A stretch of DNA of 64,000 bases from Agarivorans gilvus (lineage in GTDB: Bacteria > Pseudomonadota > Gammaproteobacteria > Enterobacterales > Celerinatantimonadaceae): NCBI RefSeq assembly GCF_001420915.1, contig NZ_CP013021.1, forward strand, positions 1,374,001-1,438,000. Reading direction: 5' to 3'. This document shows, one piece after another, positions 34,829 to 43,909 of the stretch; the first letter of the stretch is position 1, and every line of letters starts with the position of its first letter. A program made the translations under genes and the position numbers. The notes below the pieces were generated by a model, which did no database searches, was not told where the DNA came from, and saw nothing but the letters and a program-made list of their open reading frames with translations.

Positions 34829-37800
34829 TTAACCCACATTCACTCGTGCATTACGGAACATCCGCATCCACGGGCTATCTTCACGCCAATCATCTGGATG
34901 CCAAGAGTTAGCCACGGTGCGGAATACCCGCTCTGGGTGCGGCATCATTATGGTAACACGACCATCTTTAGACGACAGACCGGTGATCCCTAGCGGCGAA
35001 CCATTCGGGTTAGCTGGGTATTGCGTAGTCGCATCACCGTAGTTATCTACATAACGCAGCGCCACAGTGCCACTATTGGCCAACGCATCTAAATGATCTT
35101 GGTCGCGCACTTCGACTCGGCCTTCGCCATGGGAAACCGCAATCGGCATCTGCGAGCCAGCCATGCCATTTAAGAAGATAGAAGGAGAAGCTTGCACTTC
35201 CACTAAGCTAAAGCGCGCCTCAAAACGCTCAGACTCATTGCGCACGAAACGTGGCCATAAGTCGGCGCCTGGGATAAGTTCACTGAGGTTAGATAACATC
35301 TGACAACCGTTACACACACCTAAGGCAAACGAATCACTACGCTCAAAGAAGGCACTAAATTGCTCACGAGCACGGCTATTAAACAAAATCGATTTTGCCC
35401 AACCTTCACCCGCACCTAGCACGTCACCATAAGAGAAGCCTCCACAGGCCACAAGGCCGGCAAACTTATCTAAACTCACGCGACCCGCCAAGATGTCACT
35501 CATGTGCACGTCTACCGCAGCAAAGCCAGCTCGGTCAAAGGCTGCCGCCATCTCGTGATGTGAGTTAACCCCTTGTTCACGCAAAATGGCCATTTCTGGC
35601 TTAATGCCTTTAACAATGTAAGGCGCCGCCACATCATCATTAATATCAAAACTTAAGCCAATATTTAAGCCTGGGTCTGCAGCGTCAAATTTGGCTTCAA
35701 ATTCTTGTTTAGCACACTCCGGATTATCACGTAGCGCTTGCATTTGGTAAGTGGTTTCCGCCCAAATACCACGGTAATGAGTGCGAGTATTGGCCAATAC
35801 CACTTTGCCATGACGAGTAAAACGAATACTGTCATCACTATTTAAGGCACCAATCACATGACTACAAGAGGCTAAACCGTGGCCAGCTAACAGGTTTAAT
35901 ACCGCTTCTTTATCTTCGGTTTTCACCTGAATCACGGCACCTAACTCTTCATTAAATAGCACTTCAAGATCGTCACCCGCCAGTAAGTCGAGAGCGATAT
36001 CCACACCACAATGTCCGGCAAAGGCCATTTCAGCCACGGTAGTGAACAAACCACCATCACTACGGTCGTGATAAGCCAGTAGTTTTTGTTCTGCGGTTAA
36101 TGCTTGCATCGCATCAAAGAAGCTTTTTAGCAACTCTGGTGAATCCACATCGGGCACTTTATTGCCTAGCTGTTTGTATACCTGCGCTAAGCTAGATGCA
36201 CCCATACGATTCTTAGCTTGGCCAAGGTCAATCAAAATAAGATCGGTATCACCCACATCGTTACGCAGCTGAGGCGTCACGGTGAGGCGAATATCTTCGA
36301 CTTTGGCAAAGGCGCTAATGATCAATGACAATGGCGAGGTAACCGACTTGTCTTGGCCGTCATCTTGCCACGCGGTTTTCATCGACATAGAGTCTTTGCC
36401 CACCGGGATAGTTAAACCCAAGGCTGGACACAACTCTTCACCCACCGCTTTAACCGCTGCATATAAACCAGCGTCTTCACCGGGGTGGCCAGCTGCCGAC
36501 ATCCAATTGGCCGATAGTTTAATGTGGTTAAGACTACCGATGTTGGTGGCTGCGATATTAGTCAGCGCTTCGGCTACAGCTAAACGCGCTGACGCTGCGT
36601 GGTCAATCAAGGCCACCGGGGTGCGCTCACCCACCGACATCGCTTCACCATGATAGGTATCATAGCTGGCCGCTGTTACCGCACAGTTAGCGACGGGAAC
36701 CTGCCAAGGCCCCACCATTTGGTCACGGGCGACTAAGCCAGTTACGCTGCGGTCACCAATGGTAATTAAGAAGGTTTTTTCTGCAATTGTAGGTAAGCGG
36801 AATAAACGCTCAGCCGCTTCGGCTAGGTCTATATCGTCCGCCTTAAACGCTGGTCCATTAAAGACTGCACTTTTAACGTCACGGTGCATCTTCGGCGCTT
36901 TACCCAACAACACCTCTAGCGGCATGCGAATAGGGTCATTGTTAAAGTGCGAATCATGTAAGATTAAATCGCGCTCTTCGGTGGCCACACCAATCACCGC
37001 ATAAAGTGCGCGCTCACGTTTACAGATGGCATCAAATACCTCAAGATGCTCTGGCGCTACCGCTAACATGTAGCGCTCTTGCGATTCATTACACCAAATC
37101 TCTAGCGGCGACATGCCAGGTTCATCGTTAGGAACGCTGCGCAAATCAAAAATACCACCACGGCCACCATCATCCACTAACTCGGGGCAAGCATTAGACA
37201 AGCCGCCAGCACCAATATCATGAATAAACGCGATAGGGTTGGCGTCACCTAATTGCCAACAGCGGTCGATAACCTCTTGACAGCGACGCTCCATTTCTGG
37301 GTTTTCACGCTGAACGGAAGCAAAATCCAAATCTTCACTTGATTGACCAGAAGCCATAGAAGAAGCCGCCCCACCGCCTAAACCGATGTTCATGGCTGGG
37401 CCACCCAATACGATGATTTTAGCACCAACTGGAATTTCGCCTTTCTCAACATGAGACTCACGAATATTACCTAAACCACCCGCCAACATAATTGGTTTGT
37501 GATAACCACGCACTTCGGTGCCATTAAAGCTTTCCACTTGTTCTTCGTAAGTACGGAAGTAACCAAGAATATTAGGTCGACCGAATTCGTTGTTAAAAGC
37601 CGCACCACCGAGTGGCGCTTCAACCATAATTTCTAGCGCATCAACAATTCGACTAGGCTTACCGAAAGCACTTTCCCAAGGCTGCTCGAAACCAGGAATG
37701 CGCAAGTTACTTACAGTAAAACCCACCATACCGGCTTTAGGTTTAGAACCACGACCGGTAGCGCCTTCATCGCGAATTTCACCACCAGATCCAGTTGCCG

Positions 37801-38722
37801 CACCAGGGTAAGGTGAAATAGCAGTAGGATGGTTATGGGTTTCCACTTTCATCAAGATGTGAATATCTTCTTGATGATAGTGGTATTGTTTAGATTCTGG
37901 GTTCGGGAAGAAACGTCCAGCCACCGAACCAGTCATTACCGCAGCATTATCTTTGTAGGCTGACAGTACGTAATCACTGTTGTTTTCGTAAGTATTTTTA
38001 ATCATCTTAAACAGCGACTTGGGCTGTTTAACACCATCAATGGTCCAATCAGCGTTAAAAATCTTATGACGACAGTGCTCTGAGTTCGCCTGAGCGAACA
38101 TCATCAGCTCTACGTCGTTAGGATTACGCTGCATTTTGTTGAAATTATCCACCAAGTAGTCAATTTCATCATCGGCTAAAGCAAGGCCTAACTCTAAGTT
38201 AGCTTGCTCTAGCGCTTGTCGGCCGCCGGAGAGAATATCAACTGACTCAAACGGTGTAGGGCTAGCGTGCTCAAACAAGGCTTGCGCTTGCTGCAGGTCG
38301 CTAAATACCACTTCCATCATGCGGTCATGGATAAGTGCTTTTAAACTTTGGTTTTGCTGCTCGCTTAAGGGTTCACTGCTATCCACGTAATAAGCAATAC
38401 CACGCTCTAAACGTTGCACCGTTGCTAAACCACAGTTATGAGCAATATCACTGGCCTTTGAAGACCAAGGTGAAATTGTACCGGGACGTGGGGTCACCAA
38501 TAACAACTGACCACTTGGCTGATGCTCGGCAATGGTAGGGCCATAGGTTAACAACTTGTCTAATACCTGCTGCTCTGCATCACTCAAGTCATTTGAGATA
38601 TCAGCAAAATGCATAAATTCAGCATAGATAGAAGTAACGGGAAGGTCTTGCTCTGCGCAACGCTTTAACAATTGCGCAATTCGAAACTCAGACAGTGCAG
38701 GTGCACCTCGTAGTACCAACAT
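34829..38722 (-). CDS. purL: Phosphoribosylformylglycinamidine synthase
   Basis: 1297 residues (E. coli PurL 1295) from the ATG at 38722 (MLVLRGAPALSEF); the longer in-frame start would run through the promoter. It converts FGAR, glutamine and ATP to FGAM in purine synthesis. An N-terminal FGAR-binding region is followed by the linker and two AIRS-like ATP domains (MKVETHNHPTAISPYPGAATGSGGEIRDE; IPVGKDSMSMKT). The C-terminal glutaminase has the nucleophile Cys in ALGVCNGCQMLSNL, and SHGEGR and PHPERVFR near the end. Monocistronic and divergent from mltF. Confidence 0.96.
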   Translation of the reverse strand: MLVLRGAPALSEFRIAQLLKRCAEQDLPVTSIYAEFMHFADISNDLSDAEQQVLDKLLTYGPTIAEHQPSGQLLLVTPRPGTISPWSSKASDIAHNCGLATVQRLERGIAYYVDSSEPLSEQQNQSLKALIHDRMMEVVFSDLQQAQALFEHASPTPFESVDILSGGRQALEQANLELGLALADDEIDYLVDNFNKMQRNPNDVELMMFAQANSEHCRHKIFNADWTIDGVKQPKSLFKMIKNTYENNSDYVLSAYKDNAAVMTGSVAGRFFPNPESKQYHYHQEDIHILMKVETHNHPTAISPYPGAATGSGGEIRDEGATGRGSKPKAGMVGFTVSNLRIPGFEQPWESAFGKPSRIVDALEIMVEAPLGGAAFNNEFGRPNILGYFRTYEEQVESFNGTEVRGYHKPIMLAGGLGNIRESHVEKGEIPVGAKIIVLGGPAMNIGLGGGAASSMASGQSSEDLDFASVQRENPEMERRCQEVIDRCWQLGDANPIAFIHDIGAGGLSNACPELVDDGGRGGIFDLRSVPNDEPGMSPLEIWCNESQERYMLAVAPEHLEVFDAICKRERALYAVIGVATEERDLILHDSHFNNDPIRMPLEVLLGKAPKMHRDVKSAVFNGPAFKADDIDLAEAAERLFRLPTIAEKTFLITIGDRSVTGLVARDQMVGPWQVPVANCAVTAASYDTYHGEAMSVGERTPVALIDHAASARLAVAEALTNIAATNIGSLNHIKLSANWMSAAGHPGEDAGLYAAVKAVGEELCPALGLTIPVGKDSMSMKTAWQDDGQDKSVTSPLSLIISAFAKVEDIRLTVTPQLRNDVGDTDLILIDLGQAKNRMGASSLAQVYKQLGNKVPDVDSPELLKSFFDAMQALTAEQKLLAYHDRSDGGLFTTVAEMAFAGHCGVDIALDLLAGDDLEVLFNEELGAVIQVKTEDKEAVLNLLAGHGLASCSHVIGALNSDDSIRFTRHGKVVLANTRTHYRGIWAETTYQMQALRDNPECAKQEFEAKFDAADPGLNIGLSFDINDDVAAPYIVKGIKPEMAILREQGVNSHHEMAAAFDRAGFAAVDVHMSDILAGRVSLDKFAGLVACGGFSYGDVLGAGEGWAKSILFNSRAREQFSAFFERSDSFALGVCNGCQMLSNLSELIPGADLWPRFVRNESERFEARFSLVEVQASPSIFLNGMAGSQMPIAVSHGEGRVEVRDQDHLDALANSGTVALRYVDNYGDATTQYPANPNGSPLGITGLSSKDGRVTIMMPHPERVFRTVANSWHPDDWREDSPWMRMFRNARVNVG

Positions 38723-38773
38723 ATTTATGTGCTCGCTTTTCCAGATGGAGGTGGGAGGGGGAAAATTGCGCGT

Positions 38774-38803
38774 ATTATAGATAAAAACTGCGACAATGGT
38801 AAA
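38774..38803 (-). promoter_or_regulatory. Candidate purL promoter
   Basis: On the minus strand, TTTACC (38803-38798), an 18-bp spacer and a perfect TATAAT (38779-38774), about 50 bp before the purL ATG. Confidence 0.6.
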
Positions 38804-38817
38804 CAAAACGTTAGCTT
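38802..38817 (-). promoter_or_regulatory. PurR-box-like site at purL
   Basis: AAGCTAACGTTTTGTT (minus strand) matches 11 of 16 positions of the E. coli PurR consensus ACGCAAACGTTTGCGT, including the central AACGTTT, and touches the -35 hexamer of the purL promoter. The position is right, but the match is only moderate. Confidence 0.4.
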
Positions 38818-38902
38818 AGTGAGGAAAACGCAGCTTAATGCTAGACAGCCCGGCGTATATCCATAAAATCGAATAAAAATAATAGCGTGGAAACTCACTG
38901 TA

Positions 38903-40371
38903 ATGATAAACAAGCAACGCATCACCCTCCTTCTTACGTTGCTCGTTATGTTCATCTTGCAAGGCTGTGAACCCAATCCCTTTATTTCCCAACTAGAGCA
39001 AATCCGCCAACGAGGCACGCTTCGGGTGGGCACACTATATAGCCCCAAGTATTTTATTACGACCAACACGAACAACCCACCGGGCTGGAATATGAGCTCT
39101 TAGAAGATTTTGCTCAGTACTTGGGTGTTGAATTACAAATGGTGCCGCTTTATAACCCAACGGAATTATACCGAGGCTTACACAAACAACAGGTTGACTT
39201 GTTGGCTGCCGCGCTCTCACCCACCAAGGCACTGCGAGAAAACTTTCGTTTTTCTCCTGAGATTTATCAGGTCAACGCAAAATTGGTCTATAAAAAGAAT
39301 ACCCTTAGACCTCGCGATATGAGTCAAGTTGATGCACCTATTTGGATTACTTCAGGCAGTTACCATAAACCCTTGCTGCAACCTTATATTAAAGAAAACC
39401 CGCAACTCAGCATCGAAGAAACTGATCGCTTAGATAGCAGCGAATTATTAAAAAGCATCGTTGATGAAGATATTCGTTTCGCCTTAGTCGACAATACCAC
39501 CCTCGCCTTACATCAGCGTTTTTATCCTGATTTAGCCGAAGCTTTTACCCTGGAAAATGATACCCCGGTGGTATGGTTGTTAAATCGTTTTCGCGACGAC
39601 AGCTTATATAGTGCAGTGATCGAATTTATTGGTGACAAACATAGCAGCGGCGCAATTGCCCGCTTATATGAACGCTATTTCGGACATATTCAACGCTTTG
39701 ACTACGTAGATACTCGCGCCTTCCTACGCGCCACCGAAAGTCGCCTGCCTAAGTATCAAGATTGGTTTGAACAATATGCCGGACAACTCGATTGGCGATT
39801 GTTAGCCGCTGTGTCTTATCAGGAATCACATTGGCGGCCTCGCGCTAAGTCTTTCACCGGAGTGCGTGGCATGATGATGCTCACCTTACCCACCGCTAAA
39901 TCGGTCGGCGTGAATAATCGCCTCGATCCCGAGCAAAGCATTCGTGGCGGAGCCGAGTACCTGCAGAAGCTCATTGCTCGGGTGCCCGATAGCGTACGCG
40001 AAAACGATAAAATTTGGTTTGCCTTAGTCGCATATAACATCGGCTTTGGTCACATGTTAGATGCTCGAAGAATTACCCGCATGTTAGGCGGCGATCCAGA
40101 CGCTTGGGTGGATGTTAAAGAAAACCTGCCACTACTAATGCAGAAGAAATGGTATCAGCAAACCCGTTACGGCTATGCTAGAGGCCAAGAAGCCTATAAT
40201 TATGTGAATAATATTCGTCAGTACTATCAAAGTCTACAATGGTTGGATGCACAGAAGAAAGAAGCTGAGCGCCGTGAAGCACTGATCAAAAACAGGCCGC
40301 CTTATCCAGAGGATAATTCCCTAGAAGAAGCAGTAGAGTCAGAAGATCTAGAAGTCAGCACCAATAATTGA
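38903..40371 (+). CDS. mltF: Membrane-bound lytic murein transglycosylase F, split by -1 frameshift
   Basis: MltF cleaves peptidoglycan from the inner face of the outer membrane. Frame 1 gives the lipoprotein signal (lipobox ILQGC, Cys22) and RQRGTLRVGTLYSPKYFIT, then a stop near 39103. The correct frame (QPTGLEYELLEDFAQYLGVELQMV) resumes at about 39061 and runs to 40371. Adding one base at 39060/39061 gives a 489-residue protein with a binding-protein-like domain (about 35-260) and an SLT domain with the catalytic Glu in AVSYQESHWRPRAKS. It sits divergent from purL, as in E. coli. Either a sequencing error or a true disruption. Confidence 0.88.
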
Positions 40372-40388
40372 AGAATAATATTGATTTT

Positions 40389-40406
40389 TTGTCACATTAC
40401 TGTCAT
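40389..40406 (+). promoter_or_regulatory. Pho-box-like site upstream of 43-residue protein
   Basis: TTGTCACATTACTGTCAT fits the PhoB box (two CTGTCAT heptamers, 11-bp period): the second heptamer is perfect, the first is TTGTCAC. TATGCT and TTAATC, possible -10 hexamers, follow 4-10 bp later, and the ATG is 72 bp downstream. PhoB control is an inference. Confidence 0.45.
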
Positions 40407-40477
40407 GTTTTATGCTTAATCTGAAATGGAGATTAATAATAGTAAAGCGTCCTGCCTAACATAATGGAGAGGATAGT

Positions 40478-40609
40478 ATGATAAGAAAGAAACGCACCCT
40501 TCAATCGCCACGTCGCCGTATTCAATTGGCACGCCAGCATCGTAAGGTTCTATTAAGACAACGTTCCTATATTTTGTCTGAAATGGGCTTAATCAGCAGC
40601 GCTGAATAA
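40478..40609 (+). CDS. Small Arg-rich protein, 43 residues, unknown function
   Basis: I translated this by eye. ATG at 40478 preceded by GGAGAGG at 7 bases, an excellent ribosome site. The product starts MIRKKRTLQSPRRRIQLARQ, continues HRKVLLRQRS and ends ILSEMGLISSAE. About one third of residues are Arg/Lys and it is rich in Gln, with no signal peptide or membrane segment; nucleic-acid or ribosome binding would fit the charge. It overlaps the 3' end of the convergent tadA by 21 bases. The strong ribosome site and upstream Pho-like box argue that it is real. Family not recognised. Confidence 0.65.
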   Translation: MIRKKRTLQSPRRRIQLARQHRKVLLRQRSYILSEMGLISSAE

Positions 40610-41098
40610 GTCTCCCCGTTGTTGTTTTTTTCGCAGCTTGTGTTGTTCACGACGCTTGCGAAAAAAACGACTAATATGCTCACTGCACACTGCTTCTAAA
40701 ACACCGGCTTCTATAGCGACTCGATGATTTAAGTTATCGTTATCAACGATATTAAATACGCTACCAGCGGCTCCTGTTTTTAAGTCGCTAGCACCAAATA
40801 CCAAACGTTTAACTCGAGCATGAACCATCGCCCCTGCACACATAGAACAAGGCTCTAAAGTGACATATAAAGTGGTATCTAATAAGCGATAGTTACCCAA
40901 CTTTTCACCCGCTTGACGCAGCGCTAAGACCTCGGCATGGGCGGTCGCATCATTTAAACTAATAGTTTGATTCCAGCCCTCTCCCACCACTTCACCTTGA
41001 TAAACTACAATCGCGCCCACCGGCACTTCACCTTGGGCTTCAGCTTTTTCTGCTAGGCGCAAAGCATAATTCATCCAATCTATATCGGTATTTTCCAA
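40589..41098 (-). CDS. tadA: tRNA adenosine(34) deaminase
   Basis: 169 residues (E. coli TadA 167). It deaminates A34 to inosine in tRNA-Arg(ACG). The zinc-deaminase motifs are DATAHAEVLALRQAG (His ligand and proton-shuttle Glu) and LEPCSMCAGAMVHARV (Cys ligands). The C-terminal FFRKRREQHKLRKKQ is the conserved tRNA-contacting tail. The start is a TTG at 41098; the first ATG lies 8 codons later and is an alternative. The 3' end overlaps the opposite small Arg-rich gene. Confidence 0.94.
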   Translation of the reverse strand: MENTDIDWMNYALRLAEKAEAQGEVPVGAIVVYQGEVVGEGWNQTISLNDATAHAEVLALRQAGEKLGNYRLLDTTLYVTLEPCSMCAGAMVHARVKRLVFGASDLKTGAAGSVFNIVDNDNLNHRVAIEAGVLEAVCSEHISRFFRKRREQHKLRKKQQRGDLFSAAD

Positions 41099-41142
41099 AT
41101 CACTGACCTAGTTACTACATGTTGAACTATTGTACCCAGCGA

Positions 41143-41162
41143 CCCTCTTCCAAGAAAGAGGG
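41143..41162. terminator. Small hairpin between tadA and pnp terminator
   Basis: CCCTCTT / AAGAGGG inverted repeat with a short loop and no T run. Possibly a second, weaker stop for transcription from pnp, or an element of the tadA leader. Confidence 0.35.
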
Positions 41163-41193
41163 CTTAGCTGATTGTTTCCTAACTCAAAGGCAT

Positions 41194-41221
41194 AAAAAAA
41201 CCGGCGATACGCCGGTTTTTA
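41194..41221 (-). terminator. pnp terminator
   Basis: CCGGCG ATA CGCCGG flanked by A7 and T5 (T7 on the minus strand), about 20 bp after the pnp stop. It separates the nusA-pnp supercluster from tadA. Confidence 0.88.
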
Positions 41222-41238
41222 CTTACCACAAGTCAGGC

Positions 41239-43353
41239 TTATTCAGCAGGTTGTTCTGCTGGCGCTTCGCTAGGCTCGGCGGCTTCTTTAATACTTAGAC
41301 GTACACGGCCTTGGCGGTCTACTTCTAGTACTTTCACCTTAACAAGGTCACCAACGGTTAAGTGGTCAGAAACATTCGCTACACGCTCTTGCGAGATTTG
41401 TGAAATATGAACTAAGCCATCTTTACCTGGTAAGATCTCAACGAAGGCACCAAAGTCAGCTAAACGTACAACTTTACCTTGGTAGAATTGACCCGCTTCA
41501 ACTTCTGCAGTTAATTGCTCGATGCGCTTAATCGCTTCTTGAGCTTGAGCATTATCAGTTGCCGCTACCTTAACTGTGCCATCGTCTTCGATTTCGATAG
41601 TGGTACCAGTTTCTTCGGTTAGGGCACGAATAGTAGCCCCACCTTTACCGATCACGTCTTTGATCTTCTCTGGATTAATTTTCAGAGTATGAATGCGTGG
41701 AGCAAACTCTGAAATCTCTTCACGAGAAGTACCAATGGCTTGATCCATTACACCAAGAATATGTAAACGAGCACCTTGCGCTTGGCGAAGGGCAATTTCC
41801 ATAATTTCTTTAGTGATACCTTCAATCTTAATATCCATCTGCAATGCAGAGATACCTTCTGAAGAACCGGCTACTTTAAAGTCCATGTCACCTAGGTGAT
41901 CTTCATCACCCAAAATGTCAGAAAGCACAACAAACTTGTCGCCTTCTTTCACTAGGCCCATGGCGATACCGGCAACAGAGGCTTTAATGGGAACACCCGC
42001 ATCCATCAATGCCAATGAGCTACCACAAACAGAAGCCATTGAGCTTGAACCGTTAGATTCAGTGATTTCAGATACTACACGCACGGTGTATGGGAATTCA
42101 TCACTAGTTGGCATTACCGCTGCCACACCACGTTTTGCCAAGCGGCCATGACCAATTTCACGACGCTTAGGCGAACCGATGAAGCCAGTTTCACCCACAC
42201 AGTATGGAGGGAAGTTGTAGTGCAACATGAAGCGAGAAGTTTCAACACCGGTGAGTGAATCAATCATCTGTGCATCACGCTCAGTACCTAAGGTACAAGT
42301 CACTAAAGCCTGAGTTTCACCACGCGTAAATACCGCACTACCGTGGGTACGTGGCAATACGCCAGTCATTACGTCTAACGCACGAATCATGTCTGGTTCA
42401 CGGCCATCAATACGTGGCTCACCAGCAATAATGCGTGAACGTACTACGTTTTTCTCAAGTTTACCTAGTTCATCACTCACATCTTGTGGGTCAAGACTTT
42501 CATCTTCAGCCGTTAATGCTTCGACAACCGCTTGTTTAATTTCACCAACTTTAGTGTAACGCTCTGCTTTGTCAGTGATTTGGTAAGCTTCAGTAAATTT
42601 AGCTTCAGCTAGCGCTGCTACTTTATCTTTTAGCTCAAGGTTGGCAACAGGTGCTTCCCATTCCCAAGCAGGCTTAGCCGCTTCTTCACATAATTCTTTA
42701 ATGGCAGTGATCACCGCATTTGACTGCTCATGACCATACATTACCGCGCCCAACATCACTTCTTCAGACAACAGTTCGGCTTCAGATTCAACCATCAATA
42801 CGGCACTTTCAGTACCCGCAACCACTAGGTCTAGTTTGCTCTCTGGAAGCTCTTCTGTTGTTGGGTTAAGAATGTAATTACCATCGATGTAACCAACACG
42901 TGCAGCACCAATTGGACCATTAAATGGAATGCCAGAAAGGCTTAATGCCGCAGAGGTACCAATCAGCGCAACAATATCAGGTTGAACTTGTGGGTTAACT
43001 GATACTACGGTGGCAATAACCTGTACTTCGTTGACAAAACCATCGGGGAACAATGGACGAATAGGACGGTCAATCAAACGTGCGATTAAGGTTTCTTCTT
43101 CAGAAGGACGACCTTCGCGCTTGAAGAAACCACCAGGAATTTTACCTGCTGCGTAAGTACGTTCTTGGTAGTTAACAGTCAACGGGAAGAAATCTTGGCC
43201 AGGTGTAGCGGTTTTCTTGCCCACTACAGATACAAATACACTTGTATCGTCCATAGTAACCATTACAGCAGCTGTGGCTTGACGAGCAAGCGCGCCAGTT
43301 TCAATGGTGACTGTATTCTCACCGTATTTAAACGTTTTTACGATAGGATTCAC
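41239..43353 (-). CDS. pnp: Polyribonucleotide nucleotidyltransferase (PNPase)
   Basis: 704 residues (E. coli 711) from the GTG at 43353, chosen because AAGGAAAT lies 5-6 bases upstream and the sequence NPIVKTFKYGENTVTIETGALARQ aligns with the family start; an ATG 11 codons earlier is weaker. Two RNase PH domains (1-215 and about 315-545, with IPGGFFKREGRPSEEE and GVPIKASVAGIAMGLV) surround a helical domain. A KH domain (about 553-612, VIGKGGATIRALTEETG) and an S1 domain (about 620-690, GKVVRLADFGAFVEIL) follow. It degrades mRNA 3' to 5' by phosphorolysis and is part of the degradosome. Confidence 0.95.
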   Translation of the reverse strand: MNPIVKTFKYGENTVTIETGALARQATAAVMVTMDDTSVFVSVVGKKTATPGQDFFPLTVNYQERTYAAGKIPGGFFKREGRPSEEETLIARLIDRPIRPLFPDGFVNEVQVIATVVSVNPQVQPDIVALIGTSAALSLSGIPFNGPIGAARVGYIDGNYILNPTTEELPESKLDLVVAGTESAVLMVESEAELLSEEVMLGAVMYGHEQSNAVITAIKELCEEAAKPAWEWEAPVANLELKDKVAALAEAKFTEAYQITDKAERYTKVGEIKQAVVEALTAEDESLDPQDVSDELGKLEKNVVRSRIIAGEPRIDGREPDMIRALDVMTGVLPRTHGSAVFTRGETQALVTCTLGTERDAQMIDSLTGVETSRFMLHYNFPPYCVGETGFIGSPKRREIGHGRLAKRGVAAVMPTSDEFPYTVRVVSEITESNGSSSMASVCGSSLALMDAGVPIKASVAGIAMGLVKEGDKFVVLSDILGDEDHLGDMDFKVAGSSEGISALQMDIKIEGITKEIMEIALRQAQGARLHILGVMDQAIGTSREEISEFAPRIHTLKINPEKIKDVIGKGGATIRALTEETGTTIEIEDDGTVKVAATDNAQAQEAIKRIEQLTAEVEAGQFYQGKVVRLADFGAFVEILPGKDGLVHISQISQERVANVSDHLTVGDLVKVKVLEVDRQGRVRLSIKEAAEPSEAPAEQPAE

Positions 43354-43483
43354 GTGAATTTCCTTTAATTTATGTTCTCTTTTCAATTCGTGCCAAAGTA
43401 TAAAGCAATGGCTGGCTAAAAGATAACTTTATCCTTACGAAAAACCTTGTTATGTCGTCTGTTTATGCGTTTTTTTTAAGCAA

Positions 43484-43512
43484 CAAAAAAGGGAGCCACT
43501 AGGCTCCCTTTC
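43484..43512 (-). terminator. Terminator between rpsO and pnp
   Basis: GGGAGCC / GGCTCCC stem with an ACTA loop, T6 on the minus strand, about 26 bp after the rpsO stop and before pnp. E. coli has a comparable partial terminator here, allowing read-through into pnp. Confidence 0.85.
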
Positions 43513-43537
43513 GGTATTCTTCTTGGCGACGTTAAAA

Positions 43538-43807
43538 TTAACGGCGTAGACCCAATTTTGCGATAAGCTCAGCGTAGCTGGCTTGGTCTTTACGCTTCAA
43601 GTAGTCTAAAAGGTTACGACGTTGGCTAACCATACGTAGTAGACCACGACGGCTGTGGTGATCGTGAATGTGCTTCTTGAAGTGACCTTGCAAGTGGTTG
43701 ATTTGTGCGGTTAACAAAGCAATCTGAACTTCAGAAGAACCAGTGTCTCCCTCGGCACGTGCGTATTCTGCTACGATTGCTGCTTTTTCTGCGCTACTTA
43801 GTGACAT
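43538..43807 (-). CDS. rpsO: 30S ribosomal protein S15
   Basis: 89 residues, the E. coli length. It binds the central domain of 16S rRNA early in 30S assembly. The sequence matches S15 throughout: MSLSSAEKAAIVAEYARAEGDTGSSEVQIALLT, HIHDHHSRRGLLRMVSQRRNLLDYLKRKD and YAELIAKLGLRR. It lies between truB and pnp, as in E. coli. S15 autoregulates by a leader pseudoknot in E. coli; I could not verify one here. Confidence 0.97.
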   Translation of the reverse strand: MSLSSAEKAAIVAEYARAEGDTGSSEVQIALLTAQINHLQGHFKKHIHDHHSRRGLLRMVSQRRNLLDYLKRKDQASYAELIAKLGLRR

Positions 43808-43909
43808 TACTAACTCCTAAAAATGTGAATTTACTCATCGCCAATCACTAACTCAGCGATGAAGGACGCGCATTATATAGCGCGTACCTAGTACATGCAA
43901 GCAAGACGC

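Noticed and set aside
38723..38806. N-terminal extension of PurL
   Set aside because: It would be translated from the promoter region, including the TATAAT element; the family start MLVLRGAPALSEF is at 38722.
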